Shown: positions 1 through 6,204, counted from the stretch's first letter. The stretch: 11,962 nucleotides of DNA from Bacillota bacterium (GCA_021793745.1 JAJYSD010000007.1:1-11962); one strand, 5' to 3'. Notes: generated from the sequence alone by a model not told the origin. Made by a program: numbers and translations.

Positions 1-118
1 CGGAATAGCCCGGCGGAAGATAGATTTGCAGAACCCGGGTCTCTTCCAGGTAATCGCTGGACACTTCCTCCCGGACGATCGTTCGTTTGAGGTAATCGGA
101 TTGCAACGGATTCACCAC
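1..118 (-). CDS. Esterase-like alpha/beta hydrolase, 5' end only (cut by the window edge)
   Basis: Only about 39 N-terminal codons are visible; the gene runs off the left edge. Read from the GTG at 118-116, the product contains YLKRTIVREEV followed by TRVLQIYLPPGYS. This fits the N-terminus of the 'putative esterase' (esterase D/BesA-like) alpha/beta-hydrolase family, where an N-terminal strand is followed by a YLPPGY motif. The catalytic serine and histidine lie outside the window, so activity cannot be judged. The start is uncertain: a GGGGAAAG stretch lies 12 bases before this GTG, and a second GTG follows at 115-113. The frame is open upstream only to a TGA near 162-160, with no ATG. A TATAAT box on the same strand at 169-164 could serve it. 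It follows the MFS gene on the same strand, 94 bases downstream of that gene's stop. Confidence 0.5.
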   Translation of the reverse strand, partial: MVNPLQSDYLKRTIVREEVSSDYLEETRVLQIYLPPGYS

Positions 119-163
119 CCGAAGGATTGTCTTTCCCCGTCGGTTGAAAGGGGTAGTACATCA

Positions 164-169
164 ATTATA
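164..169 (-). promoter_or_regulatory. Candidate -10 box for the esterase-like gene
   Basis: A perfect TATAAT lies on the minus strand between the MFS stop codon and the esterase-like reading frame. No convincing -35 hexamer sits 16-18 bases upstream (the sequence there is A-rich, such as GAAAAA). The site is therefore plausible but weak as a full sigma-A promoter. Confidence 0.35.
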
Positions 170-212
170 TCCCATTTACCGGGTGGTTTTTCCGTTTCCG
201 TTCCGATCAGGC

Positions 213-1454
213 TTAAGCGGATTTTTCCACCGCAGGTACCCGCTTGAGGAACCAGCGGTTGATGGTCAGGTACAGGGTGGTTCCCGCCGATGCCAACAGC
301 ACCGCCAAACCGATGAAAAGCGGCTTGCCGCCCCAGTGGGACAGGATGAAACTGCCGGTGGTGGGAGCGACGATGTTGGAAACGCTCGCGTTCATGTCAA
401 AGATGCCGAAAAACCGGCCGCGGAGCGCTTTGGGGGCCAGGATCGACACCATTTTTTGCTGGTGGGGCCTTACCAGCACATCCGCAATCGTGTAACAGAT
501 CTCGGCGATGATCAGGGTCCACAGGAAGGGTGCCAAGCCGTAGATCAAGGCGTATAGGGCGAAAAAGAGATAGGTGACAAGCAGGATGATGGCGGGGTTG
601 GCCGATTCCGTCTTCCGGGTGAGCGGAAGCTGCACGAATACGACCATGGCCCCCGTAAGGGTCCGCAAAATGCCGTATACCGTTACGTATTCCACGAAGT
701 GCTCCTTCAGGTATAGCGGAAAGACCGTATAGATCTGGGTATCCAGCATGCTGATGGGGATCGCCAGGGCGGTAAAGGCGATCAGGGGCAGGTACACGGA
801 AAAGCCCCACCGGGGAGAAGCCGCTTCTCCCGCTTGCTCCTCGTCCGTCGGCTTGTTGACGGACCTGCTTTCTTTGGGAAGCGTTTCCGGAATCTTGAAA
901 TAGGCGAGCACGCCGAAGAGACATTGGGCCAGGGACTGGGATAAAAATAAAAATGTAGGATCAAAATTGTATACAAGTGCACCGAGGGCCGGTCCGATCG
1001 CCGCCCCCATATTCCAGCCCATCTCGATTAAAGCAAAAGATTCAGCCCGTTGGTTTTCAGGGACAACGTCGGCAATCTGGGCGTTGGCCGCCGGAAAAAA
1101 CATGGATTGTCCGAGGGCGTTCAAGGAGTAGAAGACGTAAATATGCCAGGCTTTGGTGGCGAAGGCCATGCCCAGGATCACAAGGCTTTGAAAGAAGAGG
1201 GAAAATAAGATCACCGGCCTTCTGCCGAAGCGGTCGGCAAGGGTTCCCGTCCACCACTTGCAGGAAAAGCCGACCAGTGCGGGGAAAATGGTGGTCGCCG
1301 CCGCCGTGACCATGTCGACGCCCATGTGTTCGTGGAGATAGAGCACCACCAGGGGGAACAGCATGAAGGAAGTGGTGGAGACCATGATCGATCCCCAGAA
1401 GCGAACCCAGACTGCCGGGTCATACCTTTTGATGATTTTTTCGAACCGTTGCAA
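213..1454 (-). CDS. MFS transporter, DHA1/MdtG-like drug exporter type
   Basis: A 413-residue integral membrane protein of the major facilitator superfamily, the usual length for a 12-helix DHA1 proton-driven exporter. The loop between helices 2 and 3 carries the signature motif A at residues 70-79 (GTLADRFGRR), followed by a hydrophobic helix. A hydrophilic, charged central loop (about residues 192-214, rich in E, K and S) separates the two six-helix halves. The substrate cannot be read from sequence; related proteins are annotated as multidrug or drug:H+ antiporters. The start is TTG at 1454-1452. An AGGAGG lies 8 bases upstream, and the same frame has a TAA only two codons before the TTG, so no longer start is possible. 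An ATG at 1458 lies in the wrong frame. The gene is divergent from the acyl-CoA synthetase. Its own promoter is proposed at 1492-1520. Confidence 0.9.
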   Translation of the reverse strand: MQRFEKIIKRYDPAVWVRFWGSIMVSTTSFMLFPLVVLYLHEHMGVDMVTAAATTIFPALVGFSCKWWTGTLADRFGRRPVILFSLFFQSLVILGMAFATKAWHIYVFYSLNALGQSMFFPAANAQIADVVPENQRAESFALIEMGWNMGAAIGPALGALVYNFDPTFLFLSQSLAQCLFGVLAYFKIPETLPKESRSVNKPTDEEQAGEAASPRWGFSVYLPLIAFTALAIPISMLDTQIYTVFPLYLKEHFVEYVTVYGILRTLTGAMVVFVQLPLTRKTESANPAIILLVTYLFFALYALIYGLAPFLWTLIIAEICYTIADVLVRPHQQKMVSILAPKALRGRFFGIFDMNASVSNIVAPTTGSFILSHWGGKPLFIGLAVLLASAGTTLYLTINRWFLKRVPAVEKSA

Positions 1455-1491
1455 CCATTACGCCTCCTGAATATTCAAAATCCCATTAAGA

Positions 1492-1520
1492 AGTATATCA
1501 CTCGAATCATTTTTCTGCAA
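1492..1520 (-). promoter_or_regulatory. Sigma-A-like promoter of the MFS gene, extended -10
   Basis: On the minus strand, TTGCAG (1520-1515) is followed after 17 bases by TATACT (1497-1492). The -10 is preceded by TGA, giving an extended -10 (TGn) motif that compensates for the weak -35. Transcription would start near 1485, about 30 bases before the TTG start codon. Confidence 0.55.
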
Positions 1521-1611
1521 TATTTCTTTTTTTGATTATACAAGAGATTCTTTCCGAACTTGTTTTTCTTTGGGTGAAATTTTCAGAGAAAATGCCGGGG
1601 GGAGGTGCGGA

Positions 1612-1640
1612 TGAAGCGCTTTCACCGGTTGTGCTATACT
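1612..1640 (+). promoter_or_regulatory. Candidate promoter of the CoA synthetase, extended -10
   Basis: TATACT at 1635-1640 is preceded by TGC at 1632-1634, an extended -10. The -35 region (near 1611-1617) matches TTGACA poorly. Transcription would start near 1647, leaving a leader of about 150 bases before the ATG at 1796. Confidence 0.45.
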
Positions 1641-1795
1641 TTGATTGGAAGGGGCCGGATCGGTGTGTGCTTCGACTTGGCCTTTCGGACGACAGCATAC
1701 GCCTTTCCACCGAATTCCCCGTTTCACGTTCTGTTCGTTTCATTCATGAAATCGATCGCTGCGTGAAAAGAAAAGACCTGTGGGGGAGGGTGCAC

Positions 1796-3736
1796 ATGAG
1801 CGAAGCCGTCTGGTTTCCTTCGGAGGAAAATTCGAAAAAGACCCGGATGTACCGATTCATGAAGAAGCTGGGCTTTTCGGATTATGACGACTTTTACCGG
1901 CGGTCCATCCAGGATGTCGGATGGTTTTGGCAGGAGGTCGTTCGCGATCTGGATCTTCAGTGGATCAAGCCCTACAGCCGGGTGATGGACTCGTCAAAGG
2001 GGGTGCCGTGGACCCGGTGGTTTGTCGATGGCCGGTTTAACGTGGCGCAAAACGCCCTGGACCGGTTTGTGGAAGATCCCCAGTCCCGTCACCGTCTGGC
2101 GCTGATCTGGGAAGGGGATGACGAGGCAGTCCAAAAATACACGTACCGGGACTTGTGGGCGGCGGTGAACCGGTTCGCCTGGGGATTGCAACGGATCGGG
2201 GTGAAGCCGGGGGACCGGGTAGCCATCTATTTGCCGATGATTGCGGAAAATGTGATCGCGATGATGGCGGTAGCCCGGATCGGGGCCATTTTTACGCCCT
2301 GTTTCTCGGGTTACGGAGCCGAGGCGGTCGCTACGCGGGTGAGGGACTGTGAAGCCAAGGTGTTGGTGACGGCGGACGGCTTTTTGCGCCGGGGGAAAGT
2401 GGTCCCGATGAAGGAGGAGGCCGACCGGGCCGCGGACATGTCGCCCAGCGTCGAGAAGGTGGTGGTGGTTCGACGGCTGGGCCGGGACATCCCGTGGAAT
2501 GAGAAGCGGGACGTGGAGTGGAGCAGCCTGACGTCGGAGTGGAAGACGGTGGCGCCCCGGGAAACCGAGGCCTCCGACCCGATGATGATCATCTACACCT
2601 CCGGAACCACGGGACGTCCGAAGGGGACGGTCCACGTCCACGCCGGATTCCCCGTCAAGGCGGTCTTTGATGCGGCCTATGGGATGGATGTGGGGCCGGG
2701 AGACATCCTGTTCTGGGTGACGGACATGGGATGGATGATGGGACCCTGGATGGTGTTTGGCTCCCTGCTCTCCGGAAGCACCATGCTGGTGTTTGAGGGG
2801 ACCCCCGACCACCCCGGACCGGATCGACTCTGGAAGATCGTGGAGAACCACGGAGTGACGCACCTGGGCCTCTCCCCGACGGTGGTCCGGGCGCTGATGC
2901 GGTTCGGGGAGGCCCCGGTCCGGCGACGCGATCTCAGCTCCCTGCGCGTCTTTGCCTCCACCGGCGAACCCTGGAACCCCGATCCCTGGCACTGGCTGTT
3001 TGAACAGGTGGGCGCCAAACGGGTTCCCATTTACAATTACTCGGGCGGTACCGAGATTTCCGGCGGGATCTTGGGAGGCAACCTCCTGAAGCCGATCGCC
3101 CCGTGCTCCTTTTCCGGGCCGCTGCCGGGGATGGATGTGGAGGTGTATGACGAGAACGGGCAGCCGGTTCGCGGTGAAGTGGGCGAATTGGTGATCCGGC
3201 AGCCCTGGGTCGGCATGACCCAAGGTTTCTGGAAGGATCCCGAGCGTTATGAACGGACGTACTGGAACCGTTGGCCGAACACCTGGGTCCACGGCGACTG
3301 GGTCCGGGTGGATGGGGAAGGGTTCTGGTACATTACCGGCCGGTCGGATGATACCCTCAAGATTGCCGGCAAGCGGTTGGGGCCGGCGGAGATGGAATCG
3401 ATCCTCATCGACCATCCGGCGGTGCTGGAATCGGCGGTGGTCGGCGTGCCCGACGAGACCAAAGGGGAGGTGGCCGTCTGTTTCGTCCTTCTCCGGCCGG
3501 GCCACGAACCTTCGGAGGAGCTGCGCGGGGAATTGTTCGATATGATTGCCCAGCGGATGGGGAAAGCCCTTCGTCCGAAGCAGATTCTTTTCGTGCCCGA
3601 GCTGCCCAAGACCCGGAACGGCAAAATCCTCCGCCGGGTGATTCGGGCGGCCTACCTGGGACAGGATGCGGGAGACCTTTCCTCCTTGGAAAACCCGATG
3701 GCGGTGGAAACCATCCGCGGACACAAATTCAGCTGA
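1796..3736 (+). CDS. AMP-forming acyl/acetyl-CoA synthetase (ANL superfamily)
   Basis: A 646-residue cytoplasmic adenylate-forming ligase that would convert a carboxylic acid, ATP and CoA into acyl-CoA, AMP and pyrophosphate. Visible motifs are the P-loop-like YTSGTTGRPKG (267-277), the ATP/substrate motif YNYSGGTE (413-420), HGD with Asp501 (ribose binding), the hinge GRSDD (515-519) and KTRNGK, whose Lys610 is the conserved catalytic (and often acetylated) lysine. Length and the N-terminal domain fit acetyl-CoA synthetase relatives (AcsA/AACS-like). The SGGTE motif differs from classical acetyl-CoA synthetase, so the acid substrate is open: acetate, propionate, acetoacetate or another short or medium acid. 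The start at ATG 1796 is chosen because GGGGGAGG lies just upstream and the MSEAVWFPSEE opening fits the family. It stands alone, divergent from the MFS gene, and is followed by a hairpin-rich gap. Confidence 0.88.
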   Translation: MSEAVWFPSEENSKKTRMYRFMKKLGFSDYDDFYRRSIQDVGWFWQEVVRDLDLQWIKPYSRVMDSSKGVPWTRWFVDGRFNVAQNALDRFVEDPQSRHRLALIWEGDDEAVQKYTYRDLWAAVNRFAWGLQRIGVKPGDRVAIYLPMIAENVIAMMAVARIGAIFTPCFSGYGAEAVATRVRDCEAKVLVTADGFLRRGKVVPMKEEADRAADMSPSVEKVVVVRRLGRDIPWNEKRDVEWSSLTSEWKTVAPRETEASDPMMIIYTSGTTGRPKGTVHVHAGFPVKAVFDAAYGMDVGPGDILFWVTDMGWMMGPWMVFGSLLSGSTMLVFEGTPDHPGPDRLWKIVENHGVTHLGLSPTVVRALMRFGEAPVRRRDLSSLRVFASTGEPWNPDPWHWLFEQVGAKRVPIYNYSGGTEISGGILGGNLLKPIAPCSFSGPLPGMDVEVYDENGQPVRGEVGELVIRQPWVGMTQGFWKDPERYERTYWNRWPNTWVHGDWVRVDGEGFWYITGRSDDTLKIAGKRLGPAEMESILIDHPAVLESAVVGVPDETKGEVAVCFVLLRPGHEPSEELRGELFDMIAQRMGKALRPKQILFVPELPKTRNGKILRRVIRAAYLGQDAGDLSSLENPMAVETIRGHKFS

Positions 3737-3755
3737 TTTGGAGGGCAAAGGAGGG

Positions 3756-3775
3756 GGCCCGGCAAGCGCCGGGCC
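3756..3775 (+). repeat. GC-rich hairpin 1 with the GGCAAGCGCC core
   Basis: A perfect 8-bp stem (GGCCCGGC / GCCGGGCC) with an AAGC loop lies 20 bases after the CoA synthetase stop codon. No T-run follows, so it is not a standard intrinsic terminator. It could protect the mRNA 3' end or slow polymerase. Confidence 0.6.
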
Positions 3776-3826
3776 TCAGATCGTTGACAAGGGAGCGATT
3801 TTTCGCCGAGCGACTTGCCACTGCAT

Positions 3827-3858
3827 GGAGTCGAGGCGGGAAATCGCCTCTCGACTCC
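3827..3858 (+). repeat. Long imperfect hairpin
   Basis: GGAGTCGAG (3827-3835) pairs perfectly with CTCGACTCC (3850-3858), and further G-C pairing with a small bulge is possible inside. No T-run follows. Its role is unknown; it sits between the first and second copies of the repeated terminator-like core. Confidence 0.5.
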
Positions 3859-3884
3859 CAGGCTTTGAGGTTTGTCAGCAGTTC

Positions 3885-3910
3885 GGGCTCGGCAAGCGCC
3901 GGGCTTCTTT
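3885..3910 (+). terminator. Terminator-like hairpin 2 (GGCAAGCGCC core)
   Basis: GGGCTCGGC and GCCGGGCTT pair with two or three G-T wobbles around an AAGC loop. The run TTCTTTT follows. It has the same core and loop as the hairpin at 3756-3775, but the T-run is interrupted by one C, so termination would probably be partial. Confidence 0.5.
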
Positions 3911-3940
3911 TCGAGAAAGCCTCCCGGACTTCTTAAAAAC

Positions 3941-3962
3941 CCGGCAAGTGCCGGACTTTTTT
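3941..3962 (+). terminator. Intrinsic terminator (third copy of the core)
   Basis: CCGGC (3941-3945) pairs with GCCGG (3950-3954) around an AAGT loop, and a run of six T follows at 3957-3962. An A-run at 3935-3939 precedes it, so it may also work from the other direction. This is the best terminator candidate for the CoA synthetase transcript. Confidence 0.65.
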
Positions 3963-4032
3963 GTTTGGTGGGGGAGGGAAGCCAGAAGCGGATGGGGTGA
4001 GAAATCTCCCGGCATAGCCGATCCCCATTCCA

Positions 4033-4062
4033 TTCACAAAGTACGGGCCTAAATATTAGAAT
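4033..4062 (+). promoter_or_regulatory. Sigma-A-like promoter of the secreted nuclease
   Basis: TTCACA (4033-4038, five of six matches to TTGACA) and TAGAAT (4057-4062, five of six matches to TATAAT) are separated by 18 bases in an AT-rich stretch. The start of transcription would be near 4069, about 35 bases before the ATG at 4104. An overlapping A/T-rich alternative -10 lies slightly downstream. Confidence 0.55.
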
Positions 4063-4103
4063 ATATAGATTTTTAAAAATAATGATGCACAGGAGGCGTT
4101 TCC

Positions 4104-4739
4104 ATGCTGCGAAAATCGATGGGGTGGTTGGTTGCCTTTGCGCTGGTTCTGTCGTTGACGGCGGTCTATAACATGGCAACGACCTGGGCGCTTCCGCCGG
4201 GAACGCCGTCCAAGGCCGCCGCCCAAGCGGAACTGGACGCGCTGACCGTCAAATCCGAAGGATCGATGGATGGATACTCACGCGACAAGTTTCCGCACTG
4301 GATCGATCAGGGAAACGGATGCAATACGCGCCATGTGGTGCTTCAGCGGGACGCCGACACCCATAGCGGGGACTGCCCCGTTACATCCGGTACATGGTAC
4401 AGCTACTACGACGGTGTCTCCGCCAACTCCCCCTCCGGAATCGATATCGATCACATCGTACCGCTGGCCGAGGCGTGGCGTTCCGGTGCGAGCAGTTGGA
4501 GTACGGAAAAGCGACAAGCCTTTGCCAACGATCTCGACGGCCCGCAATTGATCGCGGTGACCGCCAGCGTCAACCGGAGCAAGGGAGACCAGGATCCATC
4601 TACATGGCAGCCTCCGCGCGCCGGCGCCCGCTGCGCCTATGCGAAGTGGTGGATCCACACCAAATACCGCTGGGACTTGCACCTGCAATCATCGGAAAAG
4701 GCCGCGCTGCAGGATATGCTCAACACCTGCTCCTACTGA
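4104..4739 (+). CDS. Secreted HNH-family (DUF1524/GmrSD C-terminal-like) nuclease
   Basis: A 211-residue protein that probably cuts nucleic acid outside the cell. It starts with a typical Sec signal peptide: basic MLRKS, a hydrophobic core to about residue 27, and a likely cleavage after TWA at about residue 29. The HNH-like core follows: IDIDHIVPL with Asp116 and His117, the partner segment NRSKGDQDPSTW (157-168) and a closing YAKWW...YRW segment (179-190). Four cysteines (73, 91, 177, 209) in the mature part could form two disulfides, which fits an exported enzyme. ATG 4104 has AGGAGG 7 bases upstream. From memory, close relatives are common in secreted proteins of Streptomyces and other actinomycetes. 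DNA or RNA as substrate, and nutrient scavenging versus competition, cannot be told apart from sequence. Confidence 0.85.
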   Translation: MLRKSMGWLVAFALVLSLTAVYNMATTWALPPGTPSKAAAQAELDALTVKSEGSMDGYSRDKFPHWIDQGNGCNTRHVVLQRDADTHSGDCPVTSGTWYSYYDGVSANSPSGIDIDHIVPLAEAWRSGASSWSTEKRQAFANDLDGPQLIAVTASVNRSKGDQDPSTWQPPRAGARCAYAKWWIHTKYRWDLHLQSSEKAALQDMLNTCSY

Positions 4740-4796
4740 GCTGAACGTCGAGGTGCTGGGCGGCGCATATTCACCGTGTGAGAAAGGAGTCTCCGC

Positions 4797-5039
4797 ATGG
4801 AAGTGAAGACATCCACCTTCACCGCCAGTCACGGTGTCATGACCGCGGAGGCGGGCGTGATCAGCGGGGAGCTTGAATTGTGTACTGCCTGTCGCGAGGA
4901 CGGCACCCTCACGCTGGCCATCAGGTATGTGGGAGCCGAAGAATGGTACACCCTGCCGGGAGAAAACCACCGCCTGCACGATCTGCGCGACCATGAGGTG
5001 GTTCATCGCATGCTTGTCGCTGTATTGAAAAGGCCATGA
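4797..5039 (+). CDS. Small unrecognised protein downstream of the nuclease
   Basis: An 80-residue ORF with a strong ribosome binding site (AAGGAG at 4784-4789, 7 bases before the ATG), 57 bases after the nuclease stop. I do not recognise the family. It has no signal peptide or membrane segment. A first half rich in beta-prone stretches includes a CxxC (Cys29, Cys32). It is followed by a polar segment with WYTLPGE and a histidine- and aspartate-rich tail (HRLHDLRDHEVVH) that could bind metal. It is probably co-transcribed with the nuclease, since I saw no separate promoter or terminator between them. A role as nuclease partner or inhibitor would be speculation. The opposite strand is also open here, but that frame resembles nothing. 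Confidence 0.6.
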   Translation: MEVKTSTFTASHGVMTAEAGVISGELELCTACREDGTLTLAIRYVGAEEWYTLPGENHRLHDLRDHEVVHRMLVAVLKRP

Positions 5040-5215
5040 TGGCAGGTGATGGTGTTTCGTGCACCGACCCCCTCCTGGTGAAGGACCGGACGTATGAGAT
5101 GCGGATGCTTGTTTTGCGAGAGAACATTTTAGTGGGAAGAAACCCATTGGAATGCTGCGCCACCAGCATCGTCCATCCAATGCGTCAAGGCCGGGATCAT
5201 CCCAACCTTGGCTGA
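5036..5215 (+). CDS. 59-residue hypothetical ORF, start overlapping the previous stop (ATGA)
   Basis: The ATG at 5036 shares the ATGA with the TGA stop of the preceding small gene, the classical arrangement for translational coupling; a second in-frame ATG follows at 5039. AAAAGG just upstream is a weak ribosome binding site, consistent with coupling. The product is a short polar protein containing TYEMRMLVLRENILVGRNPLE and a CC pair (40-41). I recognise no family. Its shortness and lack of a recognised relative make this a candidate only; comparison between related genomes would decide whether it is translated. Confidence 0.35.
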   Translation: MMAGDGVSCTDPLLVKDRTYEMRMLVLRENILVGRNPLECCATSIVHPMRQGRDHPNLG

Positions 5216-5239
5216 AGAGGGTACCTTCCTGGAGGGAAT

Positions 5240-5259
5240 TGATGGTTGGGGGACCATCA
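5240..5259. repeat. Inverted repeat between the convergent genes
   Basis: A perfect 7-bp inverted repeat (TGATGGT / ACCATCA) with a six-base loop lies between the right-facing small ORFs and the left-facing SRPBCC pseudogene. It lacks a T-run on either strand. It could be a weak shared terminator remnant. Confidence 0.4.
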
Positions 5260-5783
5260 GCCGTTGAATCTCGCTCGCTTTGAATCTTCGCCAAGAAACC
5301 GTCCAGATGGTCCCAGGTTTGGTTGGCGCCCTCGATTACTCCCATATCCAGTACCGACTGGAGCGCTTCTTCCGTCGCGTATTGCGTACGGTTGATCAAC
5401 TTCGTTCGGCCTCCCAGATCGACGAGGTCCAAGGTAGCCCGCGCCTCCGGCATGTTTTTGTCCCCATCGGAGAACGCGTCGATATACACGATCCGCTCCG
5501 GCTCGGCGACTTCGCGGAAAACCGCTTTGCTTCACGATTCTTGACCGAAATATTCCTGGCCTTCGTCCATGCATTTCATGCAGTAATGCCATACGCCTCC
5601 AGGGCGAAAATCGATGTTGCAAACCGTCAGCGGCCAACCGTCTGTTCCGAACCAGCGCATCAAATGTTCGGCCTCCGTGAAAGCTTCAAACACCAAAGGA
5701 CGCGGCGCGTCAAAAATCCGTTCGAGTACAAGCTCGCGACCTTCCACCTTCGAAACCAATTGGTTCGTTGCGCCATTCGCCAT
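5260..5783 (-). pseudogene. SRPBCC/AHSA1-domain gene broken by an in-frame stop
   Basis: From ATG 5783 (GAGGA 7 bases upstream on the minus strand) the frame encodes an AHSA1-type START-fold protein: LERIFDAPRPLVFEAF, then GGVWHYCMKC. After 83 codons it meets TGA at 5534-5532. The same frame then continues with clear family sequence: VFREVAEPERIVYIDAFSD and, near the end, VLDMGVIEGANQTWDHLDGFL. Relatives, as I recall them, read S-W-G-K at this place, so the Trp codon has become TGA and the next Gly codon (GGC) AGC. There is no frameshift. Downstream of about 5260 the frame stays open for some 190 codons to 4689, without family similarity and through the antisense of other genes, so the native stop is also gone. 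Function of intact relatives is unclear (small-ligand binding or stress related). The left boundary is approximate. Confidence 0.75.
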
Positions 5784-5882
5784 GATCAACTCCTCCTCGC
5801 TTTTCGAATTACCCCTCGAGGTTTGAGGGATGGGCCAAAAGGGGAATGATCCGTTGGATTGGTTGGGTTGAAACGTCAAAGG

Positions 5883-5897
5883 AGAAGGATTCCTTCT
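5883..5897. promoter_or_regulatory. Perfect 15-base palindrome, possible operator
   Basis: AGAAGGA and TCCTTCT are exact inverted arms around a single central T. The site lies 59 bases before the AbrB-type start and about 100 bases before the divergent SRPBCC pseudogene. It could be an operator, for instance for autoregulation. I found no convincing -10/-35 pair in this gap on either strand. Confidence 0.35.
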
Positions 5898-5955
5898 GAT
5901 CATCCCAGAAAAGAAAGATATTGGAGGGAGGACCCAGACAAGAAAGGGGATGGCT

Positions 5956-6204
5956 ATGAAGAGCATCGGCATCGTGCGCAAGGTGGATCATCTCGGTCGC
6001 ATTGTATTGCCCAAGGAGCTTCGCGACATGATGAACCTTCGTCCGCATGACGGTGTGGAGATTTTTGTCGATGAGGACGCGATCGTCCTGAAAAAGTACA
6101 ACCCCAGCTGCGTTTTTTGCGGAGGGATGGAGCGTCTCCTGGATTTCCGCGGGCAGATTATCTGTGAGTCCTGTTTGGCGGAAACCCGTCATTATCTTTC
6201 GTGA
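5956..6204 (+). CDS. AbrB/SpoVT-type transition-state regulator with CxxC...CxxC tail
   Basis: An 82-residue DNA-binding protein. Residues 1-47 form the swapped-hairpin AbrB domain (MKSIGIVRKVDHLGRIVLPK), with the basic residues Arg8, Lys9, Arg15 and Arg23 that contact DNA in Bacillus AbrB. The C-terminal part lacks the AbrB multimerisation sequence. Instead it has Cys52-x-x-Cys55 and Cys70-x-x-Cys73, a likely small zinc-binding hook. Members of this family usually act as dimers or tetramers on many stationary-phase genes. The start at 5956 is preferred over the in-frame ATG at 5950, because AAGGGG lies 6 bases before 5956 but directly against 5950. It is a single gene with its own terminator. 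Its targets, including the paa-like cluster next door, cannot be deduced. Confidence 0.88.
   Translation: MKSIGIVRKVDHLGRIVLPKELRDMMNLRPHDGVEIFVDEDAIVLKKYNPSCVFCGGMERLLDFRGQIICESCLAETRHYLS

Larger units (their letters stand above)
1455..1795. other. Divergent intergenic region between the MFS gene and the CoA synthetase
   Basis: This 341-base stretch carries no gene I can assign with confidence. It holds one promoter pointing left (1492-1520) and one pointing right (1612-1640). The left part is AT-rich (T-runs near 1510 and 1527) and the right part GC-rich. The frame of the CoA synthetase is open upstream of its start back to about 1532. Those extra 88 codons do not resemble the N-terminus of that family, so I treat them as non-coding. 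A 51-codon ORF with a good ribosome binding site (1611-1766) is discussed as a finding. A second TATAAT on the minus strand at 1540-1535 lacks a -35 partner. Confidence 0.6.
3737..4103. other. Hairpin-rich intergenic region after the CoA synthetase
   Basis: A 367-base gap without a credible gene. It contains at least four stem-loops (listed separately), three with the common core GGCAAGYGCC, and at its right end the promoter of the secreted nuclease. A perfect TTGACA at 3784-3789 has no -10 partner at a usable distance. A small self-complementary GCGA/TCGC hairpin lies near 3795-3806. The last hairpin has a proper T-run, so transcription from the left most likely ends near 3962. Confidence 0.6.

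Noticed and set aside
1532..1795. 88-codon N-terminal extension of the CoA synthetase frame
   Set aside because: It is not like the family N-terminus. A good ribosome binding site and a family-like start lie at 1796, and a promoter-like -10 lies inside the extension.
1994..3748. 584-codon open frame on the minus strand opposite the CoA synthetase
   Set aside because: It mirrors the codon structure of a GC-rich gene. The translation is rich in His, Pro, Arg and Gly, without recognisable motifs, while the plus strand has all ANL motifs.
3784..3789. Perfect TTGACA as the -35 of a small RNA
   Set aside because: No -10-like hexamer occurs 15-19 bases downstream; the sequence there is GC-rich.
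4689..5489. 266-codon minus-strand frame as an independent gene
   Set aside because: Its first part is the C-terminal half of the broken SRPBCC gene in the same frame. The rest is read-through without similarity, opposite better plus-strand ORFs.
5280..5849. 189-codon plus-strand frame opposite the SRPBCC pseudogene
   Set aside because: The minus strand carries the recognisable family sequence with a proper start and ribosome binding site; the plus frame resembles nothing.
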